Shown piece by piece: positions 55,917 to 64,000 of a stretch of 64,000 bases of DNA. How positions within the stretch are numbered: position 1 is the stretch's first letter; the number at the start of each line of letters is the position of its first letter. A program made the translations under genes and the position numbers. Below the pieces are notes generated by a model that was given only the letters and a program-made list of their open reading frames with translations, was not told the origin of the DNA and ran no database searches. Origin of the DNA: Gallionella straubiae. Its GTDB lineage: Bacteria; Pseudomonadota; Gammaproteobacteria; Burkholderiales; Gallionellaceae. The stretch spans positions 744,001-808,000 of the forward strand of contig NZ_CP194331.1 in NCBI RefSeq assembly GCF_051257895.1, in the 5' to 3' direction.

Positions 55917-56132
55917 TCAAATACTGTTGCTGCCTCTGGTTTGGCAGGCGCACTGGCCGACGACGCCATGATCTGCCATGGCCATATCCATCGCCTTATT
56001 GCAGGCCTCATCACGCACTGGGAGCCGTAGCCATGGAAGTGTAGATTGCGCCGCCGCCCACAGCCGCTTTTGGCAGCTTGCACAGATAGCCGCCATGGTC
56101 ACCGTGAAGCCGTTGTCATTTGCGAATCCGGT
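55917..56132 (-). pseudogene. In-frame continuation of the coiled-coil gene beyond its UGA stop
   Basis: The frame of the gene at 56133 stays open for another 71 codons after TGA (56133-56135), with a cysteine-rich product (MAAICASCQKRLW ... EACNKAMDMAMADHG ... GQCACQTRG) and codon use that looks coding. The simplest reading is a nonsense mutation that trimmed a longer C-terminal domain. No SECIS-like hairpin is seen, so selenocysteine insertion is unlikely. Confidence 0.4.
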
Positions 56133-57332
56133 TCAGTTGCACCCGGGCCGGACATCCGTCACTTCTATCCGAACTTGATCCAGCGCACATGCAGGCTTGG
56201 GTTCGATCTTGGAGTTGTCCATTCCCCATCCGATAAAGTTGGTTAAAACACCGTTACTGGTAACCCGGCTGCCCGGACAGCTCGCCTGGTAGTACACGTC
56301 AATACAAAAAAGCACCTTCTTTATCTTTGGCATTGACCCGGTGGCGCGATAAGAAGGGTCAAATTCTTGTACGACCCGGAGGCGTATACCCTGCTTCATC
56401 GCGGCCAAATAGGCCTCTTTCGCCTGCTGTTCCGCTGCCTGCTCCGCCTGCTTTTTGGCCAGGCGATCCGCTTCCTCGCGCTGGCGCTGCTTTTCCCGCT
56501 CACTGGCGCGCTCCTGCTGCGCCTGCTCGTCCCTGCGGCGCTGTTCCTCGCGCTGCTGCGCCTCGCGTTCTTGGCGCTGGCGTTCGGCGGCACGCTCCGC
56601 CTCCGCACGGCTCTGGTTTTCGCGGTCGCGCACATCCGCCTGCGCCAGTTTCTCGCGCGACTGCCGCGCCTCCTCGTTTCTCCGGGCTTCCCCCCGCTGT
56701 TCCGCCTCTCGCTCCTTCCGTTCCGCATTGGCGTGTTTTTGCGCAGCGGCCCGTTCGGCTTGCGCGCGATTGATTTCCCTCACAGACGCGAGTGCCTGAC
56801 GGTTCATTCTGTCAATGGATTCGAAATTTTTGTTGATTCCATCCATCATGGCCGCGTAAGTCTCGGCGCTGGAATTCCCGGCATACTCCCGCTCCTCCCG
56901 TTGTCCCTCCCGTTCCTCTGCCTCCCTCCGTGCCTGCCGTTCGCGTTCTTCCATGGCCTCCGCCAGCTGGCGTGCTTCCTCTTCGCGCCTGCGTGCTTGC
57001 TCGGCGCGCTGCCGCTGCTCCTCGGCGATGCGTGCCTTCTCTCCCACGACACCCTGGCGCGCCGCCGCCAGGATCTTCTTGTCTTTCCCGCCGTTCGCCA
57101 CCTTGGCCGCCTTGGCGAGCTCCTTTTCGCTGCACGAAAAATCGCGCGCGCGGGTGCAATCGTTGGCGCGGTCGATGGCCGCCTGGAAATCCTGCTTGTC
57201 CATCTGGTCGAGTTGCTCGGCCATGTCGAATAAATTTTCCTGGGTTTTTGCCTGCACCGGCGCGCAGGCAAGAACTGCGGCAGCCAGGATTGCCGCGAAC
57301 GGCAAGGAGTCGCGTAACGGGATAATTTTCAT
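56133..57332 (-). CDS. Secreted coiled-coil protein with a C-terminal cysteine domain
   Basis: A 399-aa protein exported by a signal peptide (cleavage near ACAPVQA). Residues about 100-325 are dominated by E, R, Q and A in long heptad-like runs (e.g. EEARQLAEAMEERERQARR), a strong coiled coil. The last 80 residues form a compact domain with cysteines (LFCIDVYYQASCPGS, PKPACALDQVRI, DVRPGC). AAAGGA precedes the ATG at 57332. It lies 141 nt after the PEGA/FGE gene, and the frame continues past its stop. Function unknown. Confidence 0.75.
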   Translation of the reverse strand: MKIIPLRDSLPFAAILAAAVLACAPVQAKTQENLFDMAEQLDQMDKQDFQAAIDRANDCTRARDFSCSEKELAKAAKVANGGKDKKILAAARQGVVGEKARIAEEQRQRAEQARRREEEARQLAEAMEERERQARREAEEREGQREEREYAGNSSAETYAAMMDGINKNFESIDRMNRQALASVREINRAQAERAAAQKHANAERKEREAEQRGEARRNEEARQSREKLAQADVRDRENQSRAEAERAAERQRQEREAQQREEQRRRDEQAQQERASEREKQRQREEADRLAKKQAEQAAEQQAKEAYLAAMKQGIRLRVVQEFDPSYRATGSMPKIKKVLFCIDVYYQASCPGSRVTSNGVLTNFIGWGMDNSKIEPKPACALDQVRIEVTDVRPGCN

Positions 57333-57473
57333 GGTGATCCTTTAACAAAATTATTCGTGGGGGCTTCGCCCCCGTTCCCCAAAATAAAAACCTGATCTCC
57401 GTTGCCGCGTTCACCGCAAATTTCACAAGGTGTAAAGGGGTAATGCCGAAGGGGTAAGCTCCTTACGCTATCG

Positions 57474-58406
57474 CTACGGCAGCGTCCTGGCCAGACGAAA
57501 TCCGAAGTGGCTGTTCCGGATCGTCGGGCCGTACTCGTAACGGTATGTCGCGCGCATGTTCTCCGGACTGTTGCTGTCCCAGGAACCGCCGCGAAGCAAG
57601 CGCTCCTCGCAATTTGTCCCGTTGCAATTGCTTAGCCATTCCAACACATTGCCGCTCATGTCGTACAGGCCGTAGCCGTTCGCCTGCTTCTGGCCTACCG
57701 GATGGGTCTTGCCGCCGCTGTTGCCTCCGTACCACGCCACCGCGCCGATGCTGCTGCCGCCGCAGTATTCGCTCCGGCTGCCGCCGTAGCAGGCGTATTC
57801 CCATTCGGCTTCGGTGGGCAGGCGGTATTGTTTGCCGGTTTTCTGGCTCAGCCTGGTGAGGTATTCCTGTATGTCGTTCCAGCTCACTCTTTCCACCGGG
57901 CAGGTGCCGCAGCCTTTGAACATGAGTTCCGGCGGATCCTCACCCATCACCGCTTTCCATTGCCCCTGGGTGACTTCGGTTTTGCCCATCGCGTAGTTTT
58001 TGCCGGGGATGGCGACCATGCCCGCTTCGATACTCATAAGTGCCAGGCGCATTTTTTCTTCTTCACGACGCTTGCCCGCCGCGTTAAGCTCCAGCGGACC
58101 TAACTGCACCTCGACTTTTTTCACCACGCCGTCGCCCATGTAAATTTCCCGCTCGAACAGGCGGGGCTCGTGCTCCGCATCCCCCCTCTTCTGCACGCGC
58201 AGTTTCAGCTTGCCTTCCGGCACCTTCATGTCCAGCGGGCATTCGCCCTTGAGCTTGCCGTTGACATACACCTCCGCGCCCTCGGCATCTCCGTCGCAGA
58301 CGATGCGCAGCGCCGCCGAACCGGCGGCACTTGCGGCTGTAGATATCAACAAGGCAAAAGTAAACAATGATGTTGAAACAACATTCGCAAGCGGTGTATT
58401 TGGCAT
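57474..58406 (-). CDS. PEGA plus formylglycine-generating-enzyme (SUMF1-like) domain protein
   Basis: A 310-aa exported protein. After the signal peptide there is a PEGA-type beta domain (about residues 30-100, AEVYVNGKLKGECPL) and an FGE-sulfatase domain (about 130-308) with KTEVTQGQWKAVMG, PVERVSWNDIQEYL, YRLPTEAEWEYA, MSGNVLEW, RGGSW and a C-terminal GFRLAR. Bacterial members of this fold often bind or modify ligands and are not always enzymes. AAGGAG precedes the ATG. Likely partner of the coiled-coil gene downstream. Confidence 0.85.
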   Translation of the reverse strand: MPNTPLANVVSTSLFTFALLISTAASAAGSAALRIVCDGDAEGAEVYVNGKLKGECPLDMKVPEGKLKLRVQKRGDAEHEPRLFEREIYMGDGVVKKVEVQLGPLELNAAGKRREEEKMRLALMSIEAGMVAIPGKNYAMGKTEVTQGQWKAVMGEDPPELMFKGCGTCPVERVSWNDIQEYLTRLSQKTGKQYRLPTEAEWEYACYGGSRSEYCGGSSIGAVAWYGGNSGGKTHPVGQKQANGYGLYDMSGNVLEWLSNCNGTNCEERLLRGGSWDSNSPENMRATYRYEYGPTIRNSHFGFRLARTLP

Positions 58407-58474
58407 TTACTTAGTCTCCTTATTTTTCAGTTGGGCCGTTCCGAAACTACCGGATGAGCGAGTATTCCAGGAAG

Positions 58475-58535
58475 GCGCGCATGATACCAAAGCCCCTTTG
58501 CCGAGACGATGTTGATGTCCGCGCTAAATTATTCA
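58475..58535 (-). promoter_or_regulatory. Second copy of the shared promoter block
   Basis: GCGCGGACATCAACATCG...GGGGCTTTGGTATCATGCGCG on the minus strand repeats the block upstream of rep over about 50 bp. It lies about 75 nt before the ATG at 58406. Confidence 0.55.
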
Positions 58536-58604
58536 CGCCCCCTGCCGATATGCTTACCAAAGGGCGGCGCAATGTGCAAAGCCAGCAGAAACAGGAGGTT
58601 TATC

Positions 58605-58808
58605 ATGGGCACAGTCAGCATGGACATGAGCAGCTACGAGATCGAACGCGACGATGCGTCCGGTTACGGTGAAGAGGTGTTGTGCGCCGGGTGGGTTCCG
58701 GCCCTGGCGCTGCATCAGCCTCGCGAAGAACATCAGTCGATGCCCGCCGATCTGGCGGCGATAGATGTGGAAGCCTTCCTGCGCAAGATGTACACCTGCC
58801 AGCGCTGA
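58605..58808 (+). CDS. Hypothetical 67-aa protein
   Basis: MGTVSMDMSSYEIERDD..., preceded by a strong AGGAGG 8 nt before the ATG at 58605. It is acidic, has no signal peptide, and ends AFLRKMYTCQR with a single terminal cysteine. Nothing recognised. It is on the opposite strand from the PEGA/FGE gene and could have its own promoter in the 198-bp gap. Confidence 0.6.
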   Translation: MGTVSMDMSSYEIERDDASGYGEEVLCAGWVPALALHQPREEHQSMPADLAAIDVEAFLRKMYTCQR

Positions 58809-59080
58809 TTTATTACGACTTCTCCTCATCTTTCTCAAAGAGGGTACGGACAGCGGCGCTGAATATGCTGCGCCTGCCCCTTTCTCCATTTCAACGGCAA
58901 TCTGCGGTAAAACCGCATTTGGCATTCATCCGCCTCCATCGGCAAAAAGCCGCAAGTTCAGCCGAGCCGTGCACTTTGCCCCCCCGCAAACAAACATCGG
59001 CATATCTCCCGTGAAACGGTGTTGCATTTTTTGCAGCCCCCATTAAGATAGCAATCAATTACTAACTTAATGGGTGCATT

Positions 59081-60250
59081 ATGCTTAGTCAGAAGATTCG
59101 ATTGTGGGGGCTGGGAGGTGGAGGAACCTTGATCTTTGCCTGGGTCGTAATGACCCAAGGGCCGCTGGCGCCGGTCAAGGTCACGGTGGACAAGGTTCGG
59201 GCTGGAAACATTTCCAGCGGTGTATTCGGCGTCGGAACTTTAAAGGCCAGATACAACTACAACCTGGCGCCGACTGTGACAGGCCGGGTAAAAAGCGTGC
59301 TGGCCGACCAGGGTGACCAGGTTCTTGCGGGGCAGGTGCTGGTTGAGATGGATCCTGTCGATCTGGGGGAAAAACTGGCTGGCAGCCAGCGTGTCATCGA
59401 AAAAGCAGCCAATTCAATCCTGGCATTGGAAGCAATGCAGAGCGAAGCGCAGAGCCGGCTGAATACGCTCTCTTCGACGTTCATACGTTATCAGGAATTG
59501 CGCACGCGCGGCTTTGTCAGCCAGGAGATGTTCGAAGCGAAGCAGCATGAGAAAAATGTCGCCGCCGCAGCCTTGTCAGCGGCGACTGCCAATCTGGCCG
59601 CGGCGCGTGAGGAATATGCCAAAGCTCAAGCCGATTTGCGCGGAATCGGAAAATTGCATGCACAGACCAGATTATCCAGCCCGGTCAACGGCGTGATCGT
59701 AGCCAGGCTGGTCGAGCCAGGCAGCACCATAGCCGGCGGCCAGGTTGCGCTTCAGGTCATTGATCCGTCCAGCCTGTGGGTAGAAACGCGCATCGCACAA
59801 AAGCAGGCCGGCCAGGTACGCATCGGGCAGGAAGCAGAGATTGTGCTTCGTTCGCAACCCCAATCGCCAATCACTGGCAAGGTGGCGCGCGTGGACATGG
59901 TCAGCGATACGGTGACCGAGGAGCGGATCGTCAATGTGTCCTTCAACACCGACCGTCCCGGCGCCAGTATCGGTGAATACGCGGAGGTCACCATCAAGCT
60001 GCCCGAGCTGGATAACGCTCGCACTATTCCAAGCGCGGCGGTGAAACGCATCGATAAGCAGGATGGTGTCTGGGTTCTGCAAAACAAGGAAGTGAAGTTC
60101 AGGCCGATCAGGATCGGAGCCTCGACCATGGATGGGCGCACGCAAATACTGGATGGCCTCGGAGATGACGACGCGGTCATCGTATACAGCCAGCAACCGC
60201 TGCGCCCGGGACTGAATGTGAAAGTCGTGCCCGAACTGGTTCGGGGGTAG
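59081..60250 (+). CDS. Periplasmic adaptor (HlyD/MacA-type) of an ABC exporter
   Basis: A 389-aa membrane fusion protein: short N-terminal anchor (about residues 8-27), lipoyl-like halves (LAPTVTGRVKSVLADQGDQV), an alpha-helical hairpin with a long central coiled region (about 105-190), and beta-barrel/membrane-proximal domains. It should link the inner-membrane permease encoded next to an outer membrane channel. Followed by the permease after 3 nt. Confidence 0.88.
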   Translation: MLSQKIRLWGLGGGGTLIFAWVVMTQGPLAPVKVTVDKVRAGNISSGVFGVGTLKARYNYNLAPTVTGRVKSVLADQGDQVLAGQVLVEMDPVDLGEKLAGSQRVIEKAANSILALEAMQSEAQSRLNTLSSTFIRYQELRTRGFVSQEMFEAKQHEKNVAAAALSAATANLAAAREEYAKAQADLRGIGKLHAQTRLSSPVNGVIVARLVEPGSTIAGGQVALQVIDPSSLWVETRIAQKQAGQVRIGQEAEIVLRSQPQSPITGKVARVDMVSDTVTEERIVNVSFNTDRPGASIGEYAEVTIKLPELDNARTIPSAAVKRIDKQDGVWVLQNKEVKFRPIRIGASTMDGRTQILDGLGDDDAVIVYSQQPLRPGLNVKVVPELVRG

Positions 60251-60253
60251 GCC

Positions 60254-61444
60254 GTGATCAACCTCGCGAGCCGGGACATTCTGCATAGCCGGGGGAAATT
60301 CGTTTTCACCGGCCTGGGGCTGGGCTTGCTGATCGGAGTGACGCTGACCATGGCGGGAGTCTACCGCGGCATGGTGGACGATGCGCAGGTGCTGATCGAA
60401 AACGCGGGCGCCGACCTGTGGGTCGTGCAACGGGATACATTGGGCCCCTATGCCGAACCGTCCAGCGTGCGCGATGACGTGGCCAACGACCTGCTGGGCC
60501 TGCCGGGTATACGCGAAGCAGGCAACGTGACCTACCTGACCATGCAGATCCGGCACAACCGCAGGGATATCCGCGTGATGCTGGTGGGATATGAAACTGG
60601 CAAGCCGGGCGAACCCGCCTATCTTATTGCAGGCCGCCCGATCGCCCGATCGCACTACGAGGCGCTGGCCGACATCAAGACCGGCTTTGCCGTGGGTGAC
60701 CGCATCATCATCCGGCGCCACGAGTACACCATTGTCGGCCTCACGCGCCGCATGGTCTCTTCCAGCGGTGATCCGATGGTGTTCATCCCTCTCAAGGACG
60801 CGCAGGAAGTGCAGTTCCTCAAGGATAACGATGCCTTGCTCAATGAGCGCGCCCGCACTGCCGCCAACCCTGCCTTCAACCGCCCCGGCGTGTCCGGCCT
60901 GCTGGATGCGATACAGGCCAGCCAGACATCCAGCCACTTCGTGAATGCGGTTCTGGTGCGGACAGTTCCGGGCATGGAAGAGGATGTCGCTGGGCAAATC
61001 GAACGCTGGAAACACCTGCAAGCCTATACCAGGAGCCAGATGGACGAGATACTGGTGGCACGCCTGATCGCCACCTCGTCCCGGCAGATCTTCATGTTCC
61101 TGGTGATACTGGCCATCGTCAGCGCGGCCATCGTCGCCTTCATCATTTACACCATGACCATGAACAAGGTGCGCGAGATCGCCGTGCTCAAGCTGATCGG
61201 CGCAACCAACCACACGATCAGCGGGATGATCCTGCAACAGGCATTAGGGCTTGGCGTCATCGGTTTCATTGTCGGCAAGCTGTCGGCGACACTGTGGGCA
61301 CCCTTGTTCCCCAAATATGTTTTGCTATTGTCAGGCGATGCCGTCAGGGGCTTGATACTGGTCATGCTGATGTGTGCCGTCGCCAGCACATTCGCCATTC
61401 GCGCCGCATTGCGCATCGATCCGGCGACGGCGATCGGGGGTTAA
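60254..61444 (+). CDS. ABC exporter permease (FtsX/MacB type)
   Basis: A 396-aa permease starting at GTG 60254. One N-terminal helix, a large periplasmic domain (about residues 45-270) and three C-terminal helices (about 280-305, 330-352, 366-385), with the FtsX-type segment EIAVLKLIGATNHTISGMIL. Substrate unknown. It has no fused ATPase; that is the next gene. Confidence 0.88.
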   Translation: MINLASRDILHSRGKFVFTGLGLGLLIGVTLTMAGVYRGMVDDAQVLIENAGADLWVVQRDTLGPYAEPSSVRDDVANDLLGLPGIREAGNVTYLTMQIRHNRRDIRVMLVGYETGKPGEPAYLIAGRPIARSHYEALADIKTGFAVGDRIIIRRHEYTIVGLTRRMVSSSGDPMVFIPLKDAQEVQFLKDNDALLNERARTAANPAFNRPGVSGLLDAIQASQTSSHFVNAVLVRTVPGMEEDVAGQIERWKHLQAYTRSQMDEILVARLIATSSRQIFMFLVILAIVSAAIVAFIIYTMTMNKVREIAVLKLIGATNHTISGMILQQALGLGVIGFIVGKLSATLWAPLFPKYVLLLSGDAVRGLILVMLMCAVASTFAIRAALRIDPATAIGG

Positions 61445-61447
61445 GCC

Positions 61448-62155
61448 ATGAGCGAGCCGGCCATCCACATCAAAAACCTGAAAAAGCGCTACGGCGAGGG
61501 CGAGACGGCAGTGGATGCGCTCATGGGCGTGGACATGACCATCTGGCCGGGCGAAGTGGTAGGCTTGGTCGGCCCGAGCGGCTCCGGCAAGAGCACGCTG
61601 CTCAAGTGTCTGGGTGCGGTGATCGAGCCTACCGCAGGGCAAATGACGCTGGGCGGGCAAATGATCTTTGACGAACGATGGAAGATCGATGACTTGCGCA
61701 CGCTCAGGCGGGATCGCATCGGTTTTGTGTTCCAGGCGCCCTATCTGATCCCGTTCCTGGATGTCACCGACAACGTTGCGCTGCTGCCGATGCTGGCCGG
61801 CGCCTCGAATGCCGATGCGCGCAGCCGCGCACAGGAGCTGCTCGATGCGCTGGATGTCGGTCATCGCGCCAAGGCCGGGGTTTCGCAACTGTCAGGCGGT
61901 GAGCAGCAGCGCGTTTCCATCGCGCGTGCATTGGCCAACCGCCCCCCTGTCATCCTCGCCGATGAACCCACCGCGCCGCTGGATAGCGAGCGCGCGCTGA
62001 ACGTGGTTCGCATCCTGAACCGGATGGCGGAGCAATACCAGACAGCTATCATCGTCGTCACGCACGATGAAAAGATCATCCCCACCTTCAAGCGCATCTA
62101 TCACATCCGCGATGGGCGCACCTATGAGGAAACCGGCGAAGGCAGGCATGTTTGA
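61448..62155 (+). CDS. ABC exporter ATP-binding protein (LolD/MacB type)
   Basis: A 235-aa ATPase: Walker A GPSGSGKST, Q loop, ABC signature LSGGEQQRV, Walker B VILADEPTA and the H loop THDEK. The Walker B is followed by PTAPLDSE, where most family members read PTGALD or PTAALD. It energises the adjacent permease. Confidence 0.93.
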   Translation: MSEPAIHIKNLKKRYGEGETAVDALMGVDMTIWPGEVVGLVGPSGSGKSTLLKCLGAVIEPTAGQMTLGGQMIFDERWKIDDLRTLRRDRIGFVFQAPYLIPFLDVTDNVALLPMLAGASNADARSRAQELLDALDVGHRAKAGVSQLSGGEQQRVSIARALANRPPVILADEPTAPLDSERALNVVRILNRMAEQYQTAIIVVTHDEKIIPTFKRIYHIRDGRTYEETGEGRHV

Positions 62156-62179
62156 AAGCATTTTTGAAGGAGAGCTATT

Positions 62180-62794
62180 TTGAATCAGGGAACAACAAAG
62201 CGGCGCTTGAGCACCGAAGAGAGGCAAAGCGAGATCATCCGCGTGGCAGTCGAACTGGCGGCCGAAAAAGGGGCGGACAGCGTTACGACGCAGGACATGG
62301 CAGATGCGATGCAACTCACCCAGGGGGCGATCTTCCGGCACTTTGCAACCAAGGATGACATCTGGGTCGCCGTGATGCAGTGGATACGCGACCGCCTGAT
62401 GAAGGTGCTGGACAAGGCCGCGGCCGATGCCTCCGACCCGCTGGAGGCCATCGAACGCATGTTCTTCGCGCATATCGCATTCATCGGCAAGCATCCGGCC
62501 ATTCCACGCCTGCTGTTCTCCGAACTGCTGCACAAAAAAAACAGCAAACTGCGGCAACTCATCCAGGAAATCATTTCAGGCTACGAGGCCAAGGTCGCGG
62601 GGCTGCTGGAATCCGCAAAATCGCAATCCCTGGCGTCAGACGATCTCGACAGCAAGAGCGCTGCCGTACTCTATATCGGCATGATCCAGGGGCTGGTCAT
62701 GCAGGCATCGATCTTCGGCGGGAAACGCGCCCTTCAGCAAGAAGCCGAAAAGGCCTTCCCGATCTTTCTTCATGGCATCAAAAAACGTAAATAG
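62180..62794 (+). CDS. TetR-family repressor of the exporter
   Basis: A 204-aa regulator with a TTG start at 62180 and AAGGAGAG upstream. The N-terminal HTH is VTTQDMADAMQLTQGAIFRHFATKDD (residues about 35-60). The ligand-binding C-terminal part is helical. Position directly after the exporter genes suggests autoregulation of that operon, but no operator was recognised. Confidence 0.88.
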   Translation: MNQGTTKRRLSTEERQSEIIRVAVELAAEKGADSVTTQDMADAMQLTQGAIFRHFATKDDIWVAVMQWIRDRLMKVLDKAAADASDPLEAIERMFFAHIAFIGKHPAIPRLLFSELLHKKNSKLRQLIQEIISGYEAKVAGLLESAKSQSLASDDLDSKSAAVLYIGMIQGLVMQASIFGGKRALQQEAEKAFPIFLHGIKKRK

Positions 62795-62830
62795 CACAAT
62801 TAAAACCAACCATACGAAAGGGAGCTGCAA

Positions 62831-63268
62831 ATGAAAAAATCATCACTGCTGATAATCGCAACCATGTTCCTCACATTCACAACCCCTGTCGCACAAGCCG
62901 CGGAGCCTCTCGAGTTGCAAAAAATCATGAAAGACCTGGGCAAGCACATGCAGGCGGTCACCGATGGCATTTCCCGTGAAGATTGGGATACGGTAGCCAG
63001 GACGGCTCCATTGATTGCGGATCACCCTCAACCATCGTTGACCGAGAAAATGCGCATCATGGCCTTCATGGGCTCCGATATGCCGAAGTTCAAGGCATTC
63101 GACGGTAACACGCATGATGCCGCCGCAGAGATGGGCCGGCTGGCGCAGGAAAAAAACGGACAGAAGGTCATCGATTCGTTTCATAAGCTGCAATCGGCTT
63201 GTCTGGGCTGCCACCAGACATTCCGTACACCCTTCGTGGAACACTTCTATGGCAAACCGACAAACTGA
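62831..63268 (+). CDS. Class II-like periplasmic cytochrome c
   Basis: A 145-aa exported protein (signal to PVAQA). The single heme motif CLGCH lies near the C-terminus (about residues 124-128), the position typical of cytochrome c'/c556 four-helix-bundle cytochromes. It follows the TetR gene by 36 nt and may be co-transcribed with the exporter. Roles in NO or stress handling are known for cytochromes c', but not proven here. Confidence 0.85.
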   Translation: MKKSSLLIIATMFLTFTTPVAQAAEPLELQKIMKDLGKHMQAVTDGISREDWDTVARTAPLIADHPQPSLTEKMRIMAFMGSDMPKFKAFDGNTHDAAAEMGRLAQEKNGQKVIDSFHKLQSACLGCHQTFRTPFVEHFYGKPTN

Positions 63269-63312
63269 TCGGGAGCTAGATTCGCAGAGCGGTCAGCATG
63301 TGCAAGACGCGC

Positions 63313-64000
63313 CTATGTATTTACCCTGACCGGCAAGCCAAGCTTTTCGATGCGTGCCGCAAATGCCTGCAGGCTCTCTACGGGCAGCGCGGACAGGCGC
63401 GGCGCTTCCGGCTGCGTGGAAGGCCGCGCCAGGCCATAGAGCAGCACGCCCTGCGGCCTGTGGCCTTCGCGCAGCAGCGCTTCGATGAATTCCAGATAAT
63501 CCTCTTCGTCCTGCTTGCCGGGCGGCTTGCTGTCAAGCGCGAACCAGCAGGTCTGCAGCCAGGTCGGACACAGCGCGATGGCAGCGATGAGGTTGTCGCG
63601 CACCCTGTCCATGCCGGTGGCGGTGTCGTTGATGAGCCTCATTCCCGCCTCGCTCGCGCGGTCCAGCTTGAACCACACTTCGCCGTTGAGCCGTGCTATC
63701 GCGCGCACCCCCTGCTGCACTTCGCCGCGGTGCAGCAGGCTGCCGTTGGTGATGAGCACGGTCTTCACTTCTTCCGGCAGTCCGGCCTCGCGGCGCACGC
63801 GGCCGATGAGTTCGACGACCTCGGCGAATTCGGCCGCGCTGGTCGGCTCGCCGTTGCCAGATAGCGCGATGTCGTTGATGCGCCGCATGCCTTCCGGAAC
63901 GCGGCTTTGCATGAAGTCGCCCTGCAGCAGCTCATTTAGAAAATCGCGCAGCTCCTTTTCCAGCAGGGCCAGATCTACCGGCGGCGCGGCGCCGCGCGTC
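63313..64000 (-). CDS. Radical SAM protein, C-terminal part (runs off the right edge)
   Basis: At least 229 aa, open to the end of the window. It contains INDIALSGNGEPTSAAEF, typical of a radical SAM GNGEPT-type motif, and the later VLITNGSLLH. The CxxxCxxC cluster motif must lie beyond the edge. It could be a wyosine-type or uncharacterised radical SAM protein. Confidence 0.8.
   Translation of the reverse strand, partial: TRGAAPPVDLALLEKELRDFLNELLQGDFMQSRVPEGMRRINDIALSGNGEPTSAAEFAEVVELIGRVRREAGLPEEVKTVLITNGSLLHRGEVQQGVRAIARLNGEVWFKLDRASEAGMRLINDTATGMDRVRDNLIAAIALCPTWLQTCWFALDSKPPGKQDEEDYLEFIEALLREGHRPQGVLLYGLARPSTQPEAPRLSALPVESLQAFAARIEKLGLPVRVNT

Larger units (their letters stand above)
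55592..56132. other. 541-bp gap between rep and the coiled-coil gene
   Basis: The rep-proximal part carries the shared promoter block (about 55633-55680). The far part (55917-56132, minus strand) is an open, in-frame continuation of the gene at 56133 beyond its TGA stop. No other gene is supported; plus-strand frames here lack start signals. Confidence 0.55.

Noticed and set aside
55917..56135. Second selenoprotein at the UGA of the coiled-coil gene
   Set aside because: No hairpin with a suitable apical loop at SelB spacing follows the UGA, and the context is not a known redox motif. A nonsense mutation is simpler.
57355..57375. Terminator between the PEGA/FGE and coiled-coil genes
   Set aside because: GGGGGC-ttcg-CCCCC pairs well but lacks a T run on the relevant strand; may be an mRNA-stabilising hairpin only.

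Overview
The window looks like a chromosomal segment from a betaproteobacterium. The best guess is the Nitrosomonadales/Gallionellaceae group; this is inferred from gene content and protein style, not from a database hit. The DNA is mostly GC-rich with densely overlapping operons. tRNA-Leu sits next to tig. The cell has an oxidative TCA cycle, ferrous iron uptake (feoAB), heavy-metal efflux and a selenocysteine-dependent formate dehydrogenase.

Layout. 1-330: start of tig and a tRNA-Leu. 374-11507 (minus strand): a TCA operon, sdhC-sdhD-sdhA-[NERD-domain gene]-sdhB-sdhE-gltA-sucA-sucB-acuI. Genes overlap by a few bases almost throughout, and a foreign-looking nuclease-related gene is wedged between sdhA and sdhB. 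mdh is divergent (11632), followed by a small ferredoxin that lacks one cluster cysteine. 13258-22312 (plus strand) is a near-complete selenoprotein locus: fdnG with an in-frame UGA and a SECIS-like hairpin, fdnH, fdnI, fdhE, selA, selB and tRNA-Sec; only selD is missing. Class I fumarase, slyX, a TerB-like gene, a LexA-type repressor and a UmuD-like protease (no umuC) follow. 26751-29878 is a small island flanked by 47-bp direct repeats of the 3' part of tRNA-Arg(ACG). It carries a zinc-ribbon protein, a GIY-YIG-like protein and a DUF2026 protein, but no integrase.

29924-46321: tRNA-Ser, lysC, recJ, an MgtC/DUF4010 membrane protein, prfB with its programmed frameshift, lysS, copper ATPase, slyD-bcp, a DUF7931-like gene, an Ala/Pro-rich lipoprotein, the dapA-bamC-MBL operon and feoAB. 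46398-53485: a metal-efflux cluster (czcI-like, czcC, czcA, DUF3240 gene) without a periplasmic adaptor gene, then a lipoprotein and an OprB-type porin whose start codon lies 1 nt after a run of ten G. 53597-58406: rep helicase, a coiled-coil secreted protein and a PEGA/FGE-sulfatase-domain protein. 59081-63268: an ABC exporter (adaptor, permease, ATPase) with a TetR regulator and a class II-like cytochrome c. A radical SAM gene runs off the right end.

Most notable observation: a family of REP-like palindromes is present both between genes and inside conserved genes. Copies are inserted in frame in acuI, sucB and recJ, where each adds an extra peptide to a housekeeping enzyme. One core copy lies between tRNA-Sec and fumA, and a related second-hairpin unit lies upstream of prfB. 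The inner stems differ in sequence between copies but stay self-complementary. The behaviour resembles the Rickettsia palindromic elements that invade ORFs, but in a betaproteobacterial setting.
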